Shown here piece by piece: positions 8,989 through 19,200 of a stretch of 64,000 bases of DNA. Both the position numbers and the translations under genes were made by a program. The notes under the pieces are model-generated. The model ran no database searches. It saw only the letters and a list, made by a program, of their open reading frames with translations, and was not told the DNA's origin. Origin of the DNA: Salinimonas iocasae (GTDB lineage: Bacteria; Pseudomonadota; Gammaproteobacteria; Enterobacterales; Alteromonadaceae); NCBI RefSeq assembly GCF_006228385.1, contig NZ_CP039852.1, positions 3,302,001 to 3,366,000 of the forward strand, written 5' to 3'. Numbering within the stretch: position 1 is the first letter of the stretch; each line of letters begins with the position of its first letter.

Positions 8989-11298
8989 TCAGGAGCCAGC
9001 CCGGATAAGCCCCCCAAGCCCTTTTTGCTCAAGATAATCGTTGATGTGAGCGTATACATCCTGATGTGTATGCGCGGTAAGTGCACAGGAAAGTAAATTC
9101 TTACTTTCCTGTAAATTCACATTTCTGACAACCCAGTTTATTTTGCGCAAGTTATGCGCATTCATGCTCAACCGGCGATAGCCCATTCCCATCAACAGAA
9201 TGGCGCCACCGGGTTCACCGGCGATTTCACCGCACACGGTGACCGGAATGTTATTGGCATCAGCCTGACGAACAATGTCGTACAATGCACTTAAAACGGC
9301 CGGATGGTAGCTATTATACAAACCCGCCACCCGGGTATTATTGCGATCGACAGCCAGCAGATACTGGGTTAAATCGTTACTACCAACAGAGAAAAAATCG
9401 ACGTGTTTTGCCAGTTGCGGCAACTGATAGAGCACCGAAGGCACCTCTAACATGACACCGATTTTCGGTTTTACCAGTAACTGCCCGGTTTCATTGGCTT
9501 CTTCACGTACTTCAAAAAATGCCTGATCAATCAACCGGGTTGCTTCCTGCACCTCATTGACTGAAGAAATCATCGGCAGCATGATTTGAAGGTTTTTAAG
9601 CCCCAGACTGGCTTTAAGCATCGCCCTGATTTGCACCAGAAAGATCTCAGGATGGTCCAGCGTCAGTCGCACACCGCGCCAGCCCAGAAACGGGTTTTCT
9701 TCATTAATCGGAAAATAGGGTAAGGGTTTATCCCCGCCCACATCCAGGGTTCGCATGGTGACCTGCTGCTCAGGCACGCAGTGCAGCACTTCGCTGTAAA
9801 GTTTTATCTGTTCTTTTTCTGACGGGAAACTTTCACGCAGCATAAAGGGAATTTCTGTGCGATAAAGGCCAATGCCATTGCCCTGACTCCGGGCTACCGT
9901 TTCAATCTCTACCGATAATCCTGCATTGATAAGCAGCGACATCCGGCACCCGTCCTGCGTTTCACAGGCCTTGTCTGCCTCAGCATCGATACGCTCTGAT
10001 AACAGGTCTTCTTCTTCGATCAGTTGCGCAAAACTCTGTCGAATAGACTTATCCGGTGAGATGAGGACTTCACCGGAATAGCCGTCCAGCAATATTTCCT
10101 TGTTTTCCAGCAGACTGGGAGAGACATTCTGACACCCCATCACCGCAGGCACGCCCATAGCTCTTGCCAGAATGGCTGCGTGGGAATTGTTCGACCCGCG
10201 GATGGAAATGATACCTTTAAGATATTCGCGCGGAAATTCTGCCAGCATAGTGGCTGACACTTCCTCAGCGACTAAAATGCTGTCACGGGTAGCATTGGGT
10301 AGGGCGTGATCTTCGCCGCGGGTTAGTTGCAGGATATTAACCAGAATACGGTTAGACAGGTCGATAATATCTATCGCCCGCTCCTGCATGTACGGGTCAT
10401 CCATATTGGCAAACCGTGCTGCGTAGTCCTCCACCACCATTTTAAGCGAAGATCCTGCGCACCACTTTTCCTGAATTTTTGCCTCGACCTCACGCCCCAG
10501 ACTATTCGCATCAAGCAGATGATGGTAAAGCTGGAATATTGCCTTCACATCTTCAGGGATACTCTCTTCAAGACTACCGGATAGCTCATCCACCTGCTTA
10601 CGGGTAATCTCAACGGCTTTTCGGTAAATCTGTACTTCACGCTGCAAATCGTCTGCGCGCTTTACCACCAGGCGACGTAAATCGACCGTAGAATCAGTGG
10701 AGAAGCCATGTCCAATGGCCAGGCCAGGCGACCCAGCTATGCCCATCACTTTTTTTTGGCGGACACCAGAAGGCACAATATCGTTATTGCTGAGTGCGCC
10801 ACGAATCTCTGCGTTAGTGATTTCCAGCGCAAGCTGCGCTGCCAGCGTGACCAGAAAGGCTTCTTCATCTTCACTGAAAAAACGCATTTTAGCCTGCTGC
10901 ATGGTAATAACACCCAATACATTACGCTGATGGATAATGGGGGTGCCCAGAAAAGCTTTATAATTTTCTTCGTGAACTTCGGGGTAGTGTTTAAAACGCG
11001 GATGCTCGTGAGCGTTCTGGATATTGAGTGGCTCTTCCCGCTGCCCTACCAGACCAATAAGACCTTCAGAAAAGCCGATGCGAACCTGATCAACCGCACC
11101 AGGATGCAAACCGTCGGTGGCTTTAAGGATAAATTCCTGATGCTCATAGTCGGCCAGATAAATGGAGCAGGAGTCCACCTGCATGACCTGTTTAACCCGG
11201 CTAGCCACCCGGAACAACGCCTGTTCAAGCGCAGGAATCTGACTCATTTCCTGAACAATGCGTTTAAGTGTCGTGAGCATACTGCCCTGGCTAGCCAC
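8989..11298 (-). CDS. ptsP: PTS phosphotransferase EI-Ntr (GAF + enzyme I)
   Basis: 769 residues from GTG 11298, preceded by AGGAG at good spacing. The ATG at 11280 (MLTTLKRIVQEM) matches the usual PtsP start and is an alternative. Order: GAF sensor domain (about 15-160), PTS enzyme I N-terminal region, the phosphohistidine segment GSNNSHAAILARAMGVPAV, and the C-terminal PEP-binding barrel (GLYRTEIPFM, SVGSNDLTQYLLAVDRNN, VCGEIAGEP). It starts the nitrogen-related PTS relay from PEP. It follows rppH by 17 bases, as in other gammaproteobacteria. Confidence 0.96.
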   Translation of the reverse strand: MASQGSMLTTLKRIVQEMSQIPALEQALFRVASRVKQVMQVDSCSIYLADYEHQEFILKATDGLHPGAVDQVRIGFSEGLIGLVGQREEPLNIQNAHEHPRFKHYPEVHEENYKAFLGTPIIHQRNVLGVITMQQAKMRFFSEDEEAFLVTLAAQLALEITNAEIRGALSNNDIVPSGVRQKKVMGIAGSPGLAIGHGFSTDSTVDLRRLVVKRADDLQREVQIYRKAVEITRKQVDELSGSLEESIPEDVKAIFQLYHHLLDANSLGREVEAKIQEKWCAGSSLKMVVEDYAARFANMDDPYMQERAIDIIDLSNRILVNILQLTRGEDHALPNATRDSILVAEEVSATMLAEFPREYLKGIISIRGSNNSHAAILARAMGVPAVMGCQNVSPSLLENKEILLDGYSGEVLISPDKSIRQSFAQLIEEEDLLSERIDAEADKACETQDGCRMSLLINAGLSVEIETVARSQGNGIGLYRTEIPFMLRESFPSEKEQIKLYSEVLHCVPEQQVTMRTLDVGGDKPLPYFPINEENPFLGWRGVRLTLDHPEIFLVQIRAMLKASLGLKNLQIMLPMISSVNEVQEATRLIDQAFFEVREEANETGQLLVKPKIGVMLEVPSVLYQLPQLAKHVDFFSVGSNDLTQYLLAVDRNNTRVAGLYNSYHPAVLSALYDIVRQADANNIPVTVCGEIAGEPGGAILLMGMGYRRLSMNAHNLRKINWVVRNVNLQESKNLLSCALTAHTHQDVYAHINDYLEQKGLGGLIRAGS

Positions 11299-11315
11299 TA
11301 AGTCGGTCTCCTATC

Positions 11316-11849
11316 TTACCCTCGTCGCCGTTTTCGATGGCGCTTACCATGACCTGACTGCCCGGGTTTTCCCATAGGCGGCATTGCCACAGTGACAAAT
11401 TCTTTCATAACTTTGCGATAGACATCTCGTTTGAATGACACCACATTTCTGACCGGGTACCAATAACTTACCCAGCGCCAGTCATCAAATTCCGGGTGAC
11501 CGGATTTGAGAACATCGACATCGGCATCAGCACAGGTTAACTGTAATAAAAACCATTTTTGCTTCTGCCCGATACACACGGGGTTACTGCCCTGTCGTAT
11601 CAGTCGTTTTGGCAGTTTATAGCGCAGCCAGTTTCGTGTTACTCCCAAGATAGTGACATCTTTTGGCCGTAGCCCTACCTCTTCATGTAACTCCCTGTAC
11701 ATTGCTTGCTCTGCAGTTTCCCCTTCATCAATTCCGCCTTGTGGAAACTGCCATGAATGTTGACCATAACGTCTTGCCCAAAACACTTGTCCCATTTTGT
11801 TGCAAATCACTATGCCCACATTCGCACGGAATCCGTCGGCATCTATCAC
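11316..11849 (-). CDS. rppH: RNA pyrophosphohydrolase (Nudix)
   Basis: 177 residues from GTG 11849, with GGGAG upstream. RppH removes pyrophosphate from the 5' triphosphate of mRNA and so triggers RNase E decay. The Nudix box [20 protein letters not shown] is complete, and the start [15 protein letters not shown] is typical. The tail is very basic ([12 protein letters not shown]), which fits RNA binding. It is followed at once by ptsP. Confidence 0.96.
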   Translation of the reverse strand: MIDADGFRANVGIVICNKMGQVFWARRYGQHSWQFPQGGIDEGETAEQAMYRELHEEVGLRPKDVTILGVTRNWLRYKLPKRLIRQGSNPVCIGQKQKWFLLQLTCADADVDVLKSGHPEFDDWRWVSYWYPVRNVVSFKRDVYRKVMKEFVTVAMPPMGKPGQSGHGKRHRKRRRG

Positions 11850-12015
11850 TTAGACTCCCGGGCACCTTAAATTTTTCTCTTATCTGCATTTGACCATAAT
11901 ATGCTGCCCATTCAAAGCATTAATCCTGCAAGGGTTTTTGAGCGCGCTGTGGTCGCCTTTTCTTTCGCAGTGCAGCATCGTACACTGGCGCTGATTAATA
12001 ACATAAAGGCAAACT

Positions 12016-12690
12016 GTGAAGCCCCCTTCCACTCCCCCGTCAAATATTGATGAATTATTACAGCGATGCCAGCAGATAGCTGGCCTGTCGCTGGGCGAAC
12101 TGGCTTCGCTGGCGTCGATTCAGGTGCCCCGGAATTTACAAAGACACAAGGGCTGGCAGGGGCAGTTACTGGAACTATGGCTTGGCGCAACAGCAGGCTC
12201 CAAGCCGCAGCAGGACTTTCCCGATTTAGGGGTGGAACTTAAAACCATTCCCATAGACAGGCGCTGGCAACCTCTTGAGACCACTTATGTTTGCTATGCC
12301 CCGCTAATGAATCCACCCGGCGTTACATGGCTAACCAGCAATGTCAGAAACAAACTTGCCCGGGTATTGTGGTTACCGATAGAAGGAGACAGGGAGATTC
12401 CGGTTAGTGAGCGGCGGGTTGCCAATGGTTTTTTGTGGACACCCGGTGAAGATGAGGACGCGCTGTTACAAAAAGACTGGGAAGAGCTCACCGAGATGAT
12501 TGTGCTGGGGCATGTAGAAAAAATCACTGCGCGGCATGGCAATGCACTGCACCTTCGGCCTAAAGCGGCAGATGGCAGCGTACTGACCGATGCCCTTGGC
12601 CCCGAGGGAGAACGTATCAGAACGCGCCCCAGAGGCTTTTATTTACGCAAAAACTTTACGCAAACATTACTTATGCGGGCCTTTAGTTAG
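12016..12690 (+). CDS. mutH: DNA mismatch repair endonuclease MutH
   Basis: 224 residues. MutH nicks the unmethylated strand at hemimethylated GATC sites after activation by MutS and MutL. The catalytic D...ExK group is in [15 protein letters not shown], and the N-terminal [14 protein letters not shown] region is typical of the family. It is divergent from rppH. Its end overlaps the convergent membrane protein gene by 8 bases. Its presence implies Dam-directed repair in this host; mutS does not sit by rpoS here. Confidence 0.95.
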   Translation: MKPPSTPPSNIDELLQRCQQIAGLSLGELASLASIQVPRNLQRHKGWQGQLLELWLGATAGSKPQQDFPDLGVELKTIPIDRRWQPLETTYVCYAPLMNPPGVTWLTSNVRNKLARVLWLPIEGDREIPVSERRVANGFLWTPGEDEDALLQKDWEELTEMIVLGHVEKITARHGNALHLRPKAADGSVLTDALGPEGERIRTRPRGFYLRKNFTQTLLMRAFS

Positions 12691-13690
12691 GCTGGTCTTC
12701 CTTAACGCCTTGTCGTTCACAATCAGACGTTTGCTGACAGGCCATTGCAAACTCGCTGAAGGATTGTTTTTCAAGCAAGCGGGTAGCCAGCGCAAGAGTC
12801 GTTGCATCCACTTGTGCCTGTTCAGCCACCTCTTTGATAGTAAGTGTTGATAATGAGGCTGACGGATACCGGCTCACCACCCGCCACGCGCGACTTACAG
12901 CACGGCGCATATCGTCCTGCCCGGCTGAAGCATCTTCCATCATGTGATAATCCAGCACGCTTGGCGAGGTTCGTTGCGGGACAGTCAGCAGGTACAGTAA
13001 TGCAAGCATAACGGCTGCCACGACCAGATCCAGCCCGGTTTGCCAGGCCACAATATGTAAAAAGCCGAACGTCACCGCGGTAACCAGCAATATACCTATC
13101 ATTGTCAGTCCTACCGTGGTGCCCAGTGCGCCAGCAATCCAGTGTAGCTGATATCTGGCAGGCGTCACGACCTGATCGGGCAGGTGCTTGTGATATTTTT
13201 GCACAAGTTCAGTCATCAATAAGCTGATAACCAGTACTGCGAAACCGCTGATCATGGCACTGGCATAAACCGGCCAGAAGTCCAGTGGATGCCCGACCGG
13301 AGTGGTTTCTATAATCATGTGCTTTTCAGCTATGCCGGAAAATGCAAAGGGTAGCTGTATCAGTACGCACAATAGTACGGGTAACCACAGCAAATAGCGG
13401 GTGCGGGAAAGTCTGGCGACCAGAACCGGTTTCAGTGCGCGGTAATATAACGCCATCAGCAGCACGGGGACCCAGTCAGTGGCACCATAAAACAGCGTTA
13501 GTGGACCGTTGATCATGGCGATAACTTCATCCAGCAGGCACAGGGGCCAAACCAGCATCGCAATGTCTAACCACACTTTACTCTGGATAGCATTACGTCG
13601 CGTCAGATAGATAGCGACACTGGCTAACCACATCATGCCAAGCACGATGATGCTGTATAATATCCATGGGTGTTTTTCCGGCATCGTCAT
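12683..13690 (-). CDS. 7TM membrane protein with truncated AraC-like HTH tail
   Basis: 335 residues. Residues about 8-235 hold around seven hydrophobic segments (for example [18 protein letters not shown] and [16 protein letters not shown]). After a linker, [17 protein letters not shown]...FSEFAMAC reads like the first helix-turn-helix of an AraC-type DNA-binding domain. Only about 20 residues follow, so the second HTH is missing. This could be a membrane-bound regulator whose output domain has shrunk. It lies 25 bases downstream of the CYTH/CHAD gene. Confidence 0.6.
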   Translation of the reverse strand: MTMPEKHPWILYSIIVLGMMWLASVAIYLTRRNAIQSKVWLDIAMLVWPLCLLDEVIAMINGPLTLFYGATDWVPVLLMALYYRALKPVLVARLSRTRYLLWLPVLLCVLIQLPFAFSGIAEKHMIIETTPVGHPLDFWPVYASAMISGFAVLVISLLMTELVQKYHKHLPDQVVTPARYQLHWIAGALGTTVGLTMIGILLVTAVTFGFLHIVAWQTGLDLVVAAVMLALLYLLTVPQRTSPSVLDYHMMEDASAGQDDMRRAVSRAWRVVSRYPSASLSTLTIKEVAEQAQVDATTLALATRLLEKQSFSEFAMACQQTSDCERQGVKEDQPN

Positions 13691-13715
13691 TCCCTCACTT
13701 CAGACTACTACCGGC

Positions 13716-15221
13716 TTACCAGTAAATATCGCCCTGCATACCCACTTTACGGGTACGCTCCATGACTTTAAGCAAGTTCGCTTCTTTTTCGGTTATCCAC
13801 TCTGCGATATCGCGCTGCTCCTGTGGGTCTGCGTCGCTAATCATCGTTCTGAGCATCTGCAAGGCTTTAAGTTCGTCAATGCCGGTCAGAATATCCAGCC
13901 AGGGAGCTCTGAATGCGTGGCGTTCGCCGCTGAATAAGTCAGCCAGCAGAAAGCCATTCCATAATGTTTGCCGTAACACCACTTCTATCGCGATATAGTT
14001 TGCTGCGGCCATAGGCTGCGCCGGCGACATACTTTGCTGCACAGTCTGCCAACCCTGAGACAACCAGCCTTTTGCATGCTCGGTAACAGGCATATGTGAC
14101 GTCGTTGATTCGTTTTGCCATGGCTTTTCAGTCAGCAGGCGCGTAACCGTCAGCTTAATCGCGGTGGACTCGGTAGAGTGCATCAGTGTTTCAGGGTCGT
14201 GAGCGTGAATCAGTCCGGCTTTGCGCCCCTGAAGATAGCTTTGCAGTGAAGGGTAGCGGCTCAGGCATTTGTTAAACAGGCTTTTTTTGGATACGACATG
14301 TCTCAAGCTCTGTAAGTCTTCCTGCCAGGCCCATTGAGGAACATATGCCATCAGCTGCTTATGCAACTCAAGCATCTGCGTGCACTGCAATACTGGTAAA
14401 TAAAGCGATACAGCCTGCAACAATAAGCGAATACTGACCGTCACTTCTGCCAGTACCTTCGCCGAACCGGTTTGCAAAAACAAATGCTCATGGTATTGCC
14501 AGTGCGACAGTGCCTGCTGCGCGGCAGCCATAAAAGCGGTTTCGGTTGAAGCATCATCTGGCAACGCAAGAAAATCCGGTAATGCAGAGACAGACGGCGA
14601 CATGCCATTGAGCAGCTGATAGCCCTGGGCCGCTTTAGATACATCGCTCACCCGCACCGGAAGTATGCTATTGATGATATCAGCGATATCAAACAGGGGC
14701 GGTACGTCACCGGCTTTCATTTCCAGTTCTATCTCATTAATTGCAGAGCGTGCTTTGCTGGTAAATGCCTCACCTTCATCCAGCACAACTTCAATTTCAC
14801 TTCCGTTATGTTCGATATCAATCGCATGGCGGGTAAAATGGGTCGAAAACTGGTGTTCCAGCGACTTATTCAGTGCTGAAGCATTGACCCCTTTTGGCCA
14901 GACTTTTTTATCAAATAAGGTGAGATCCGGCGTGGCTTCCTCCAGTGGAATATTATACTCAGCCCGCTCGTGCAGACCGCCACGCACAGTACCCTGAGTT
15001 TTAAGCGTCTGCTCAAACTCACCATTATTGCCTCTTACCCTGAAGCCCATTTTGTGGGTCTGAAAATCATGATCCGGCGTATCGTAGTAGTCATTTTGCA
15101 GTGACATATGATGCGGCGCGGACACTGTCATCCCTAACTGCTTAAGCGCCGGGACTACTTTTTCCAGGAAATCATCGAGCGTGTTATGACGGGAAACAAA
15201 TTTTAATTCAATTTCAGACAT
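13716..15221 (-). CDS. ygiF: CYTH-CHAD protein, inorganic triphosphatase YgiF-like
   Basis: 501 residues from ATG 15221 (MSEIELKF, the CYTH hallmark ExExK-type start). The CYTH tunnel fold covers about 1-200 (ELELKM-like NEIELEMKAG segment) and hydrolyses tripolyphosphate. The rest is an alpha-helical CHAD domain rich in conserved histidine and basic positions, thought to bind polyphosphate. In E. coli YgiF has the same architecture and a SH3 protein gene (ygiM) as a divergent neighbour, as here at 15447. Confidence 0.88.
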   Translation of the reverse strand: MSEIELKFVSRHNTLDDFLEKVVPALKQLGMTVSAPHHMSLQNDYYDTPDHDFQTHKMGFRVRGNNGEFEQTLKTQGTVRGGLHERAEYNIPLEEATPDLTLFDKKVWPKGVNASALNKSLEHQFSTHFTRHAIDIEHNGSEIEVVLDEGEAFTSKARSAINEIELEMKAGDVPPLFDIADIINSILPVRVSDVSKAAQGYQLLNGMSPSVSALPDFLALPDDASTETAFMAAAQQALSHWQYHEHLFLQTGSAKVLAEVTVSIRLLLQAVSLYLPVLQCTQMLELHKQLMAYVPQWAWQEDLQSLRHVVSKKSLFNKCLSRYPSLQSYLQGRKAGLIHAHDPETLMHSTESTAIKLTVTRLLTEKPWQNESTTSHMPVTEHAKGWLSQGWQTVQQSMSPAQPMAAANYIAIEVVLRQTLWNGFLLADLFSGERHAFRAPWLDILTGIDELKALQMLRTMISDADPQEQRDIAEWITEKEANLLKVMERTRKVGMQGDIYW

Positions 15222-15446
15222 GAAATAAGACAGGGTAAAATGAGGATGACATGTGTCAGTCACCTTACCCGCGAGACAGCATTATAGCAATGGATAGTCT
15301 TTGTTTTTATCAAATTCCGCTTAACCTTCATGCACAGGCGCGTTAAAGTAAGCGATTAATCGTCCGGGGTAAGCGGCATGATGCTTGCCTCTAATTTTCA
15401 CAGTCTCTAACATCCCTTGTTGGATCAATACGTTTACGGATACTTT

Positions 15447-16052
15447 ATGTTTCGAAAGTGGCTCGCGCTGGTAATGGTCGCGTTTTCGTTCCAGGCTTTT
15501 GGCCTGCAGGATACTCCGGACATGGAACCGTCCTCATCGCACTATATTAAAGATGAACTGTATATTTTTATGCATTCAGGTGCTGGCAGAAACTATCGCA
15601 TTCTGGGTAGTGTTGAAGCCGGTACCCCTATCACGATTCTGGAAAATAATCGCGATGCGGAATTCATGAAAATTAAAGAACATACCGAAGGCCGTACCGG
15701 CTGGGTAGAAAGCCGCTATGTGACAGATGAAATGTCCCGTGCAGAGCAACTGCCGATTATCTCCGGGCGTCTGGCCGATAGCCAGGCCAGTTTGCAGGGT
15801 CTGCAGTCTGAAAACGGTCGCCTTAAACAGCAGCTAAGTAGCGCCAGACGTGAACTGAACGAGCTGAAAACACAAACTGACTCTCAGGCCAGAGAAATAA
15901 AGCAACTTTCCTCTACGCTGGAAAATCAGGAAAAAGATGAGATGGTGAAGTGGTTTACCCGCGGCGGCATGGTCGCAGGTGCAGGTGTATTGCTTGGTGT
16001 CATCCTCACATTCCTGCCTAAGAAACGTGGTCGTAACAGCGAGTGGGTGTAA
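15447..16052 (+). CDS. ygiM: YgiM-like SH3 domain membrane protein (TIGR04211 type)
   Basis: 201 residues from ATG 15447 (MFRKWLAL). An upstream in-frame TTG would add ten residues but spoil the signal peptide. Order: signal peptide (1-20), bacterial SH3 domain (about 30-95, with IFMHSGAGRNYRILGSV), a coiled coil of heptads (about 110-165), then a single C-terminal membrane helix and the basic tail KKRGRN. This matches the TIGR04211/YgiM family. It is probably an inner-membrane protein with the SH3 domain in the periplasm. Divergent from ygiF. Confidence 0.85.
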   Translation: MFRKWLALVMVAFSFQAFGLQDTPDMEPSSSHYIKDELYIFMHSGAGRNYRILGSVEAGTPITILENNRDAEFMKIKEHTEGRTGWVESRYVTDEMSRAEQLPIISGRLADSQASLQGLQSENGRLKQQLSSARRELNELKTQTDSQAREIKQLSSTLENQEKDEMVKWFTRGGMVAGAGVLLGVILTFLPKKRGRNSEWV

Positions 16053-16182
16053 TAAGCAGCTAAAAAAGCGCGGTTCAGCAAAGCAGAAAAACTGAATTGT
16101 GGCCTTTTCAAGGTTGCTAATGTGTTGCTATAAAGACACACATCAGACTGATACGTTGTCATTCGACATTCTGTTTGCATAA

Positions 16183-16208
16183 AAAACCCGGCGCTCAGGC
16201 CGGGTTTT
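16183..16208. terminator. Bidirectional terminator between ygiM and putA
   Basis: AAAACCCGGC and GCCGGGTTTT form a perfect 10-bp stem with a 6-base loop. The A run on one side and the T run on the other allow it to end both the rightward ygiM transcript and the leftward putA transcript. Confidence 0.9.
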
Positions 16209-16230
16209 TATTTTCTATATGACGTAACGT

Positions 16231-19200
16231 CTATTCGTCATCTTCAACCAGTGTCATCAATGAGGTGTTACCTCCTGATGCCGTAGTATCAATACTGATG
16301 GCCTTCTCGGTAACCAGACGCTGAATCAGGTTATCGTTGTACTCAGCGGTAATGACCGGGATAATTGCACCACCCTCTCTGGATGCCAGCATGGCAGAGA
16401 TTTGTGCAGTCCGCTCGGTCTGAGAGTCAACCACAACACCGGACAGATCTTCATCCATCAATAGCGCACCAAGATGTTCAAGTTTGGCTACCTGGAACAC
16501 GCCATCGGGTGCACCGGTAGAATTGAACTTCTTCTGAAACTCTTTCGCTTCTTCGTAGAACAAGTCAGAAACCACTGATACCACAACATTACCTGTTGCC
16601 AGCGCGGTAACAATCGACAACGCCCAGTATTCAAAGGTAACGCCTTTATCAGCGAAACATACCAGAATCCCGCGCGGTTCAAGATACAACTTATTAGACT
16701 CACCCGTTGGTCCTGGCAGCACTGTTGGCTTAGCCATCTTCTTATCAACATTGATAAGTTGCTGGCGGCTGGTTGCAAGGGTGCGGTTCAAGTCGTCAGC
16801 CAGCTCGTCAACGATATCAACCTTCGCAATTTTGGCCAGTAACTGACGTACTGCCGAAATACGATCGTTTAACGGCGTATGACGCCATTTTGACTGAACC
16901 TCTAACGCCTGATCCATCAGTTTCGCAGCTTTCTTCGACGCCTTATCATCACTGACCAGTTTTTCGTCCAGATGCTCGATATCTTCCACTTTAGATGGCT
17001 TAGGCGTTGCCCGCTCCATCATCAGACGTGGCAGATAGTTAGGGCCACCTGCTTTAGGACCGGTACCTGACAGGCCGCGACCACCAAATGGCTGAACACC
17101 TACAATCGCGCCAATCATATTACGGTTGATATATACGTTACCGGCACGGCTAAGTGCAGCAAGCTCATAGGCACGGTCTTCGATGCGCGAGTGAATACCC
17201 ATGGTCAGGCCGTAGCCTGTACTGTTAATCTTATCAACTACACCTTCAATCTCATCGCCTTTGAAGCGAATGATATGTATAACAGGACCAAATGTTTCCT
17301 GCTCAAGCACATCAATACCTTCAATTTCATAAAGCGTCGGCGGATAGAAGGTAGCGTTATCTACGCCCTCTGGCAGTTTGCATTGATGCAGCAATTTGCC
17401 ATGGTCTTTCATATACTCTTCGTGCTTCGTCAGGCTATCCAGTGCTTTTTGGTCAATAACCGGACCCACGTCGGTGCGCAGATACAGCGGATCACCAATG
17501 TGCAGCTCTTCCATCGCCCCAATCAGCATTTCGGAAAGCTTATCAGCGATATCTTCCTGTACATACAACACACGCAACGCAGAACAGCGCTGACCGGCAC
17601 TCTGGAAGCCCGAATGTACAATGTCATCAATAACCTGTTCAGGTAGTGCTGTAGAATCTACGATCATGCAATTCTGCCCACCGGTTTCGGCGATAAGCGG
17701 AACCTGTTCACCACCGCGCGACGCCAGCGTCTGCGAAATCATAGTCCCGGTTTGCGTTGAACCGGTAAACATGACCGCTTTGATCCGCTCATCAGGAAGC
17801 AGGGTTTCACCCACGCCTTTACCCGGGCAGATAAGCAGTTGTAATGCATCATCAGGCAGGCCTACCGAACGCATGATTTCAATACAGCGGCGCGCAATAA
17901 TACTTGTTTGTTCTGCCGGCTTGGCAATAACCGTGTTACCGGTAACCAGTGCTGCAGCTAACTGGCCGGTAAAAATTGCTAGCGGGAAGTTCCACGGAGA
18001 GATACATAGCACGACACCACGAGGTACCAAACGCTGATCTTCATCCAGCTTACGAGCTCTGGCCGCATAGTAGCGTAAGAAGTCCACAGCTTCGCGCACT
18101 TCGTCAATACCATCCTGAGCGACTTTACCGGCCTCACGAATACAGATGGCAATAAGCTCGCCCATGTGGCGTTCCAAGGCGTATGCGGTACGCTCAAGTA
18201 TCTCGGCACGCTCTTCAACCGAGCGTTTCGCCCAGGCCTCAAATCCGTCTGACGTTACATCCAGCGCTTTACGCATATCGTCTTCATTAGCGTACTTGTG
18301 GTAGCCAACAATATCGCTATGATCAGCCGGGTTTCTGACGGCAGTGCCGCCTTCAGGGATATCACTTTCCTGCATTGAGTAGAAGCTATTCCACTTATCC
18401 AGTTCGTGGGATAACGCATTCACTGCAATATGGTCGGTCAAATCCAGGCCGTGAGAGTTCAGCCTTTCATCGCCATATAATTCACGGGGAAGCTTAATCT
18501 GATGATTGTAGCGATCTTTAAGACGCTGGGTTTTCTCGACCGGATCTTCCAGCAATGATTCTACCGGCTTCTCGTCGTCAACAATGGCATTAACGAACGA
18601 AGAATTCGCACCGTTTTCCAGCAGTCGACGCACCAGATAGGCCAGTAGATCTTCATGATCCCCTACCGGCGCGTATACGCGGCATTGAATTTTATCTTCT
18701 GAAACAACCTGATCGTAAAGGGTATCACCCATACCGTGCAGACACTGGAATTCAAAGCCTTCTTTATCATCGCCGGCCAGCTCAAGAATAACAGATGCAG
18801 TATACGCATTGTGCGTAGCGAACTGCGGATACAGCGTATCGCGGTAATCCAACAGACGGTTGGCGCAGGCATGGTAAGACACGTCAGTTGAAGACTTGCG
18901 CGTAAATACCGGGAAGGTATCAACCCCAGCCTGTTGGCTAAGTTTGATTTCTGTATCCCAGTACGCACCTTTTACCAGACGAACCATCATCGTACGGCCA
19001 GTATCTTCGGTAAGTTTGCGCAGCCAGTCGATGACGTGCAGTCCGCGTTTCTGATATGCCTGTACGGCCACACCGAAACCTGTCCAGCCTTCCAGCTCTT
19101 CATCGCGGAACACTTTTTCAATGATATCAAGAGATATATCAAGTCGATCGGCTTCTTCTGCATCAACAGTCAGCTTGATATTATATTCTTTTGCCATCAG

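Noticed and set aside
15417..15446. Upstream start for the YgiM-like gene
   Set aside because: It would put polar residues before the signal peptide; ATG 15447 gives a normal one.
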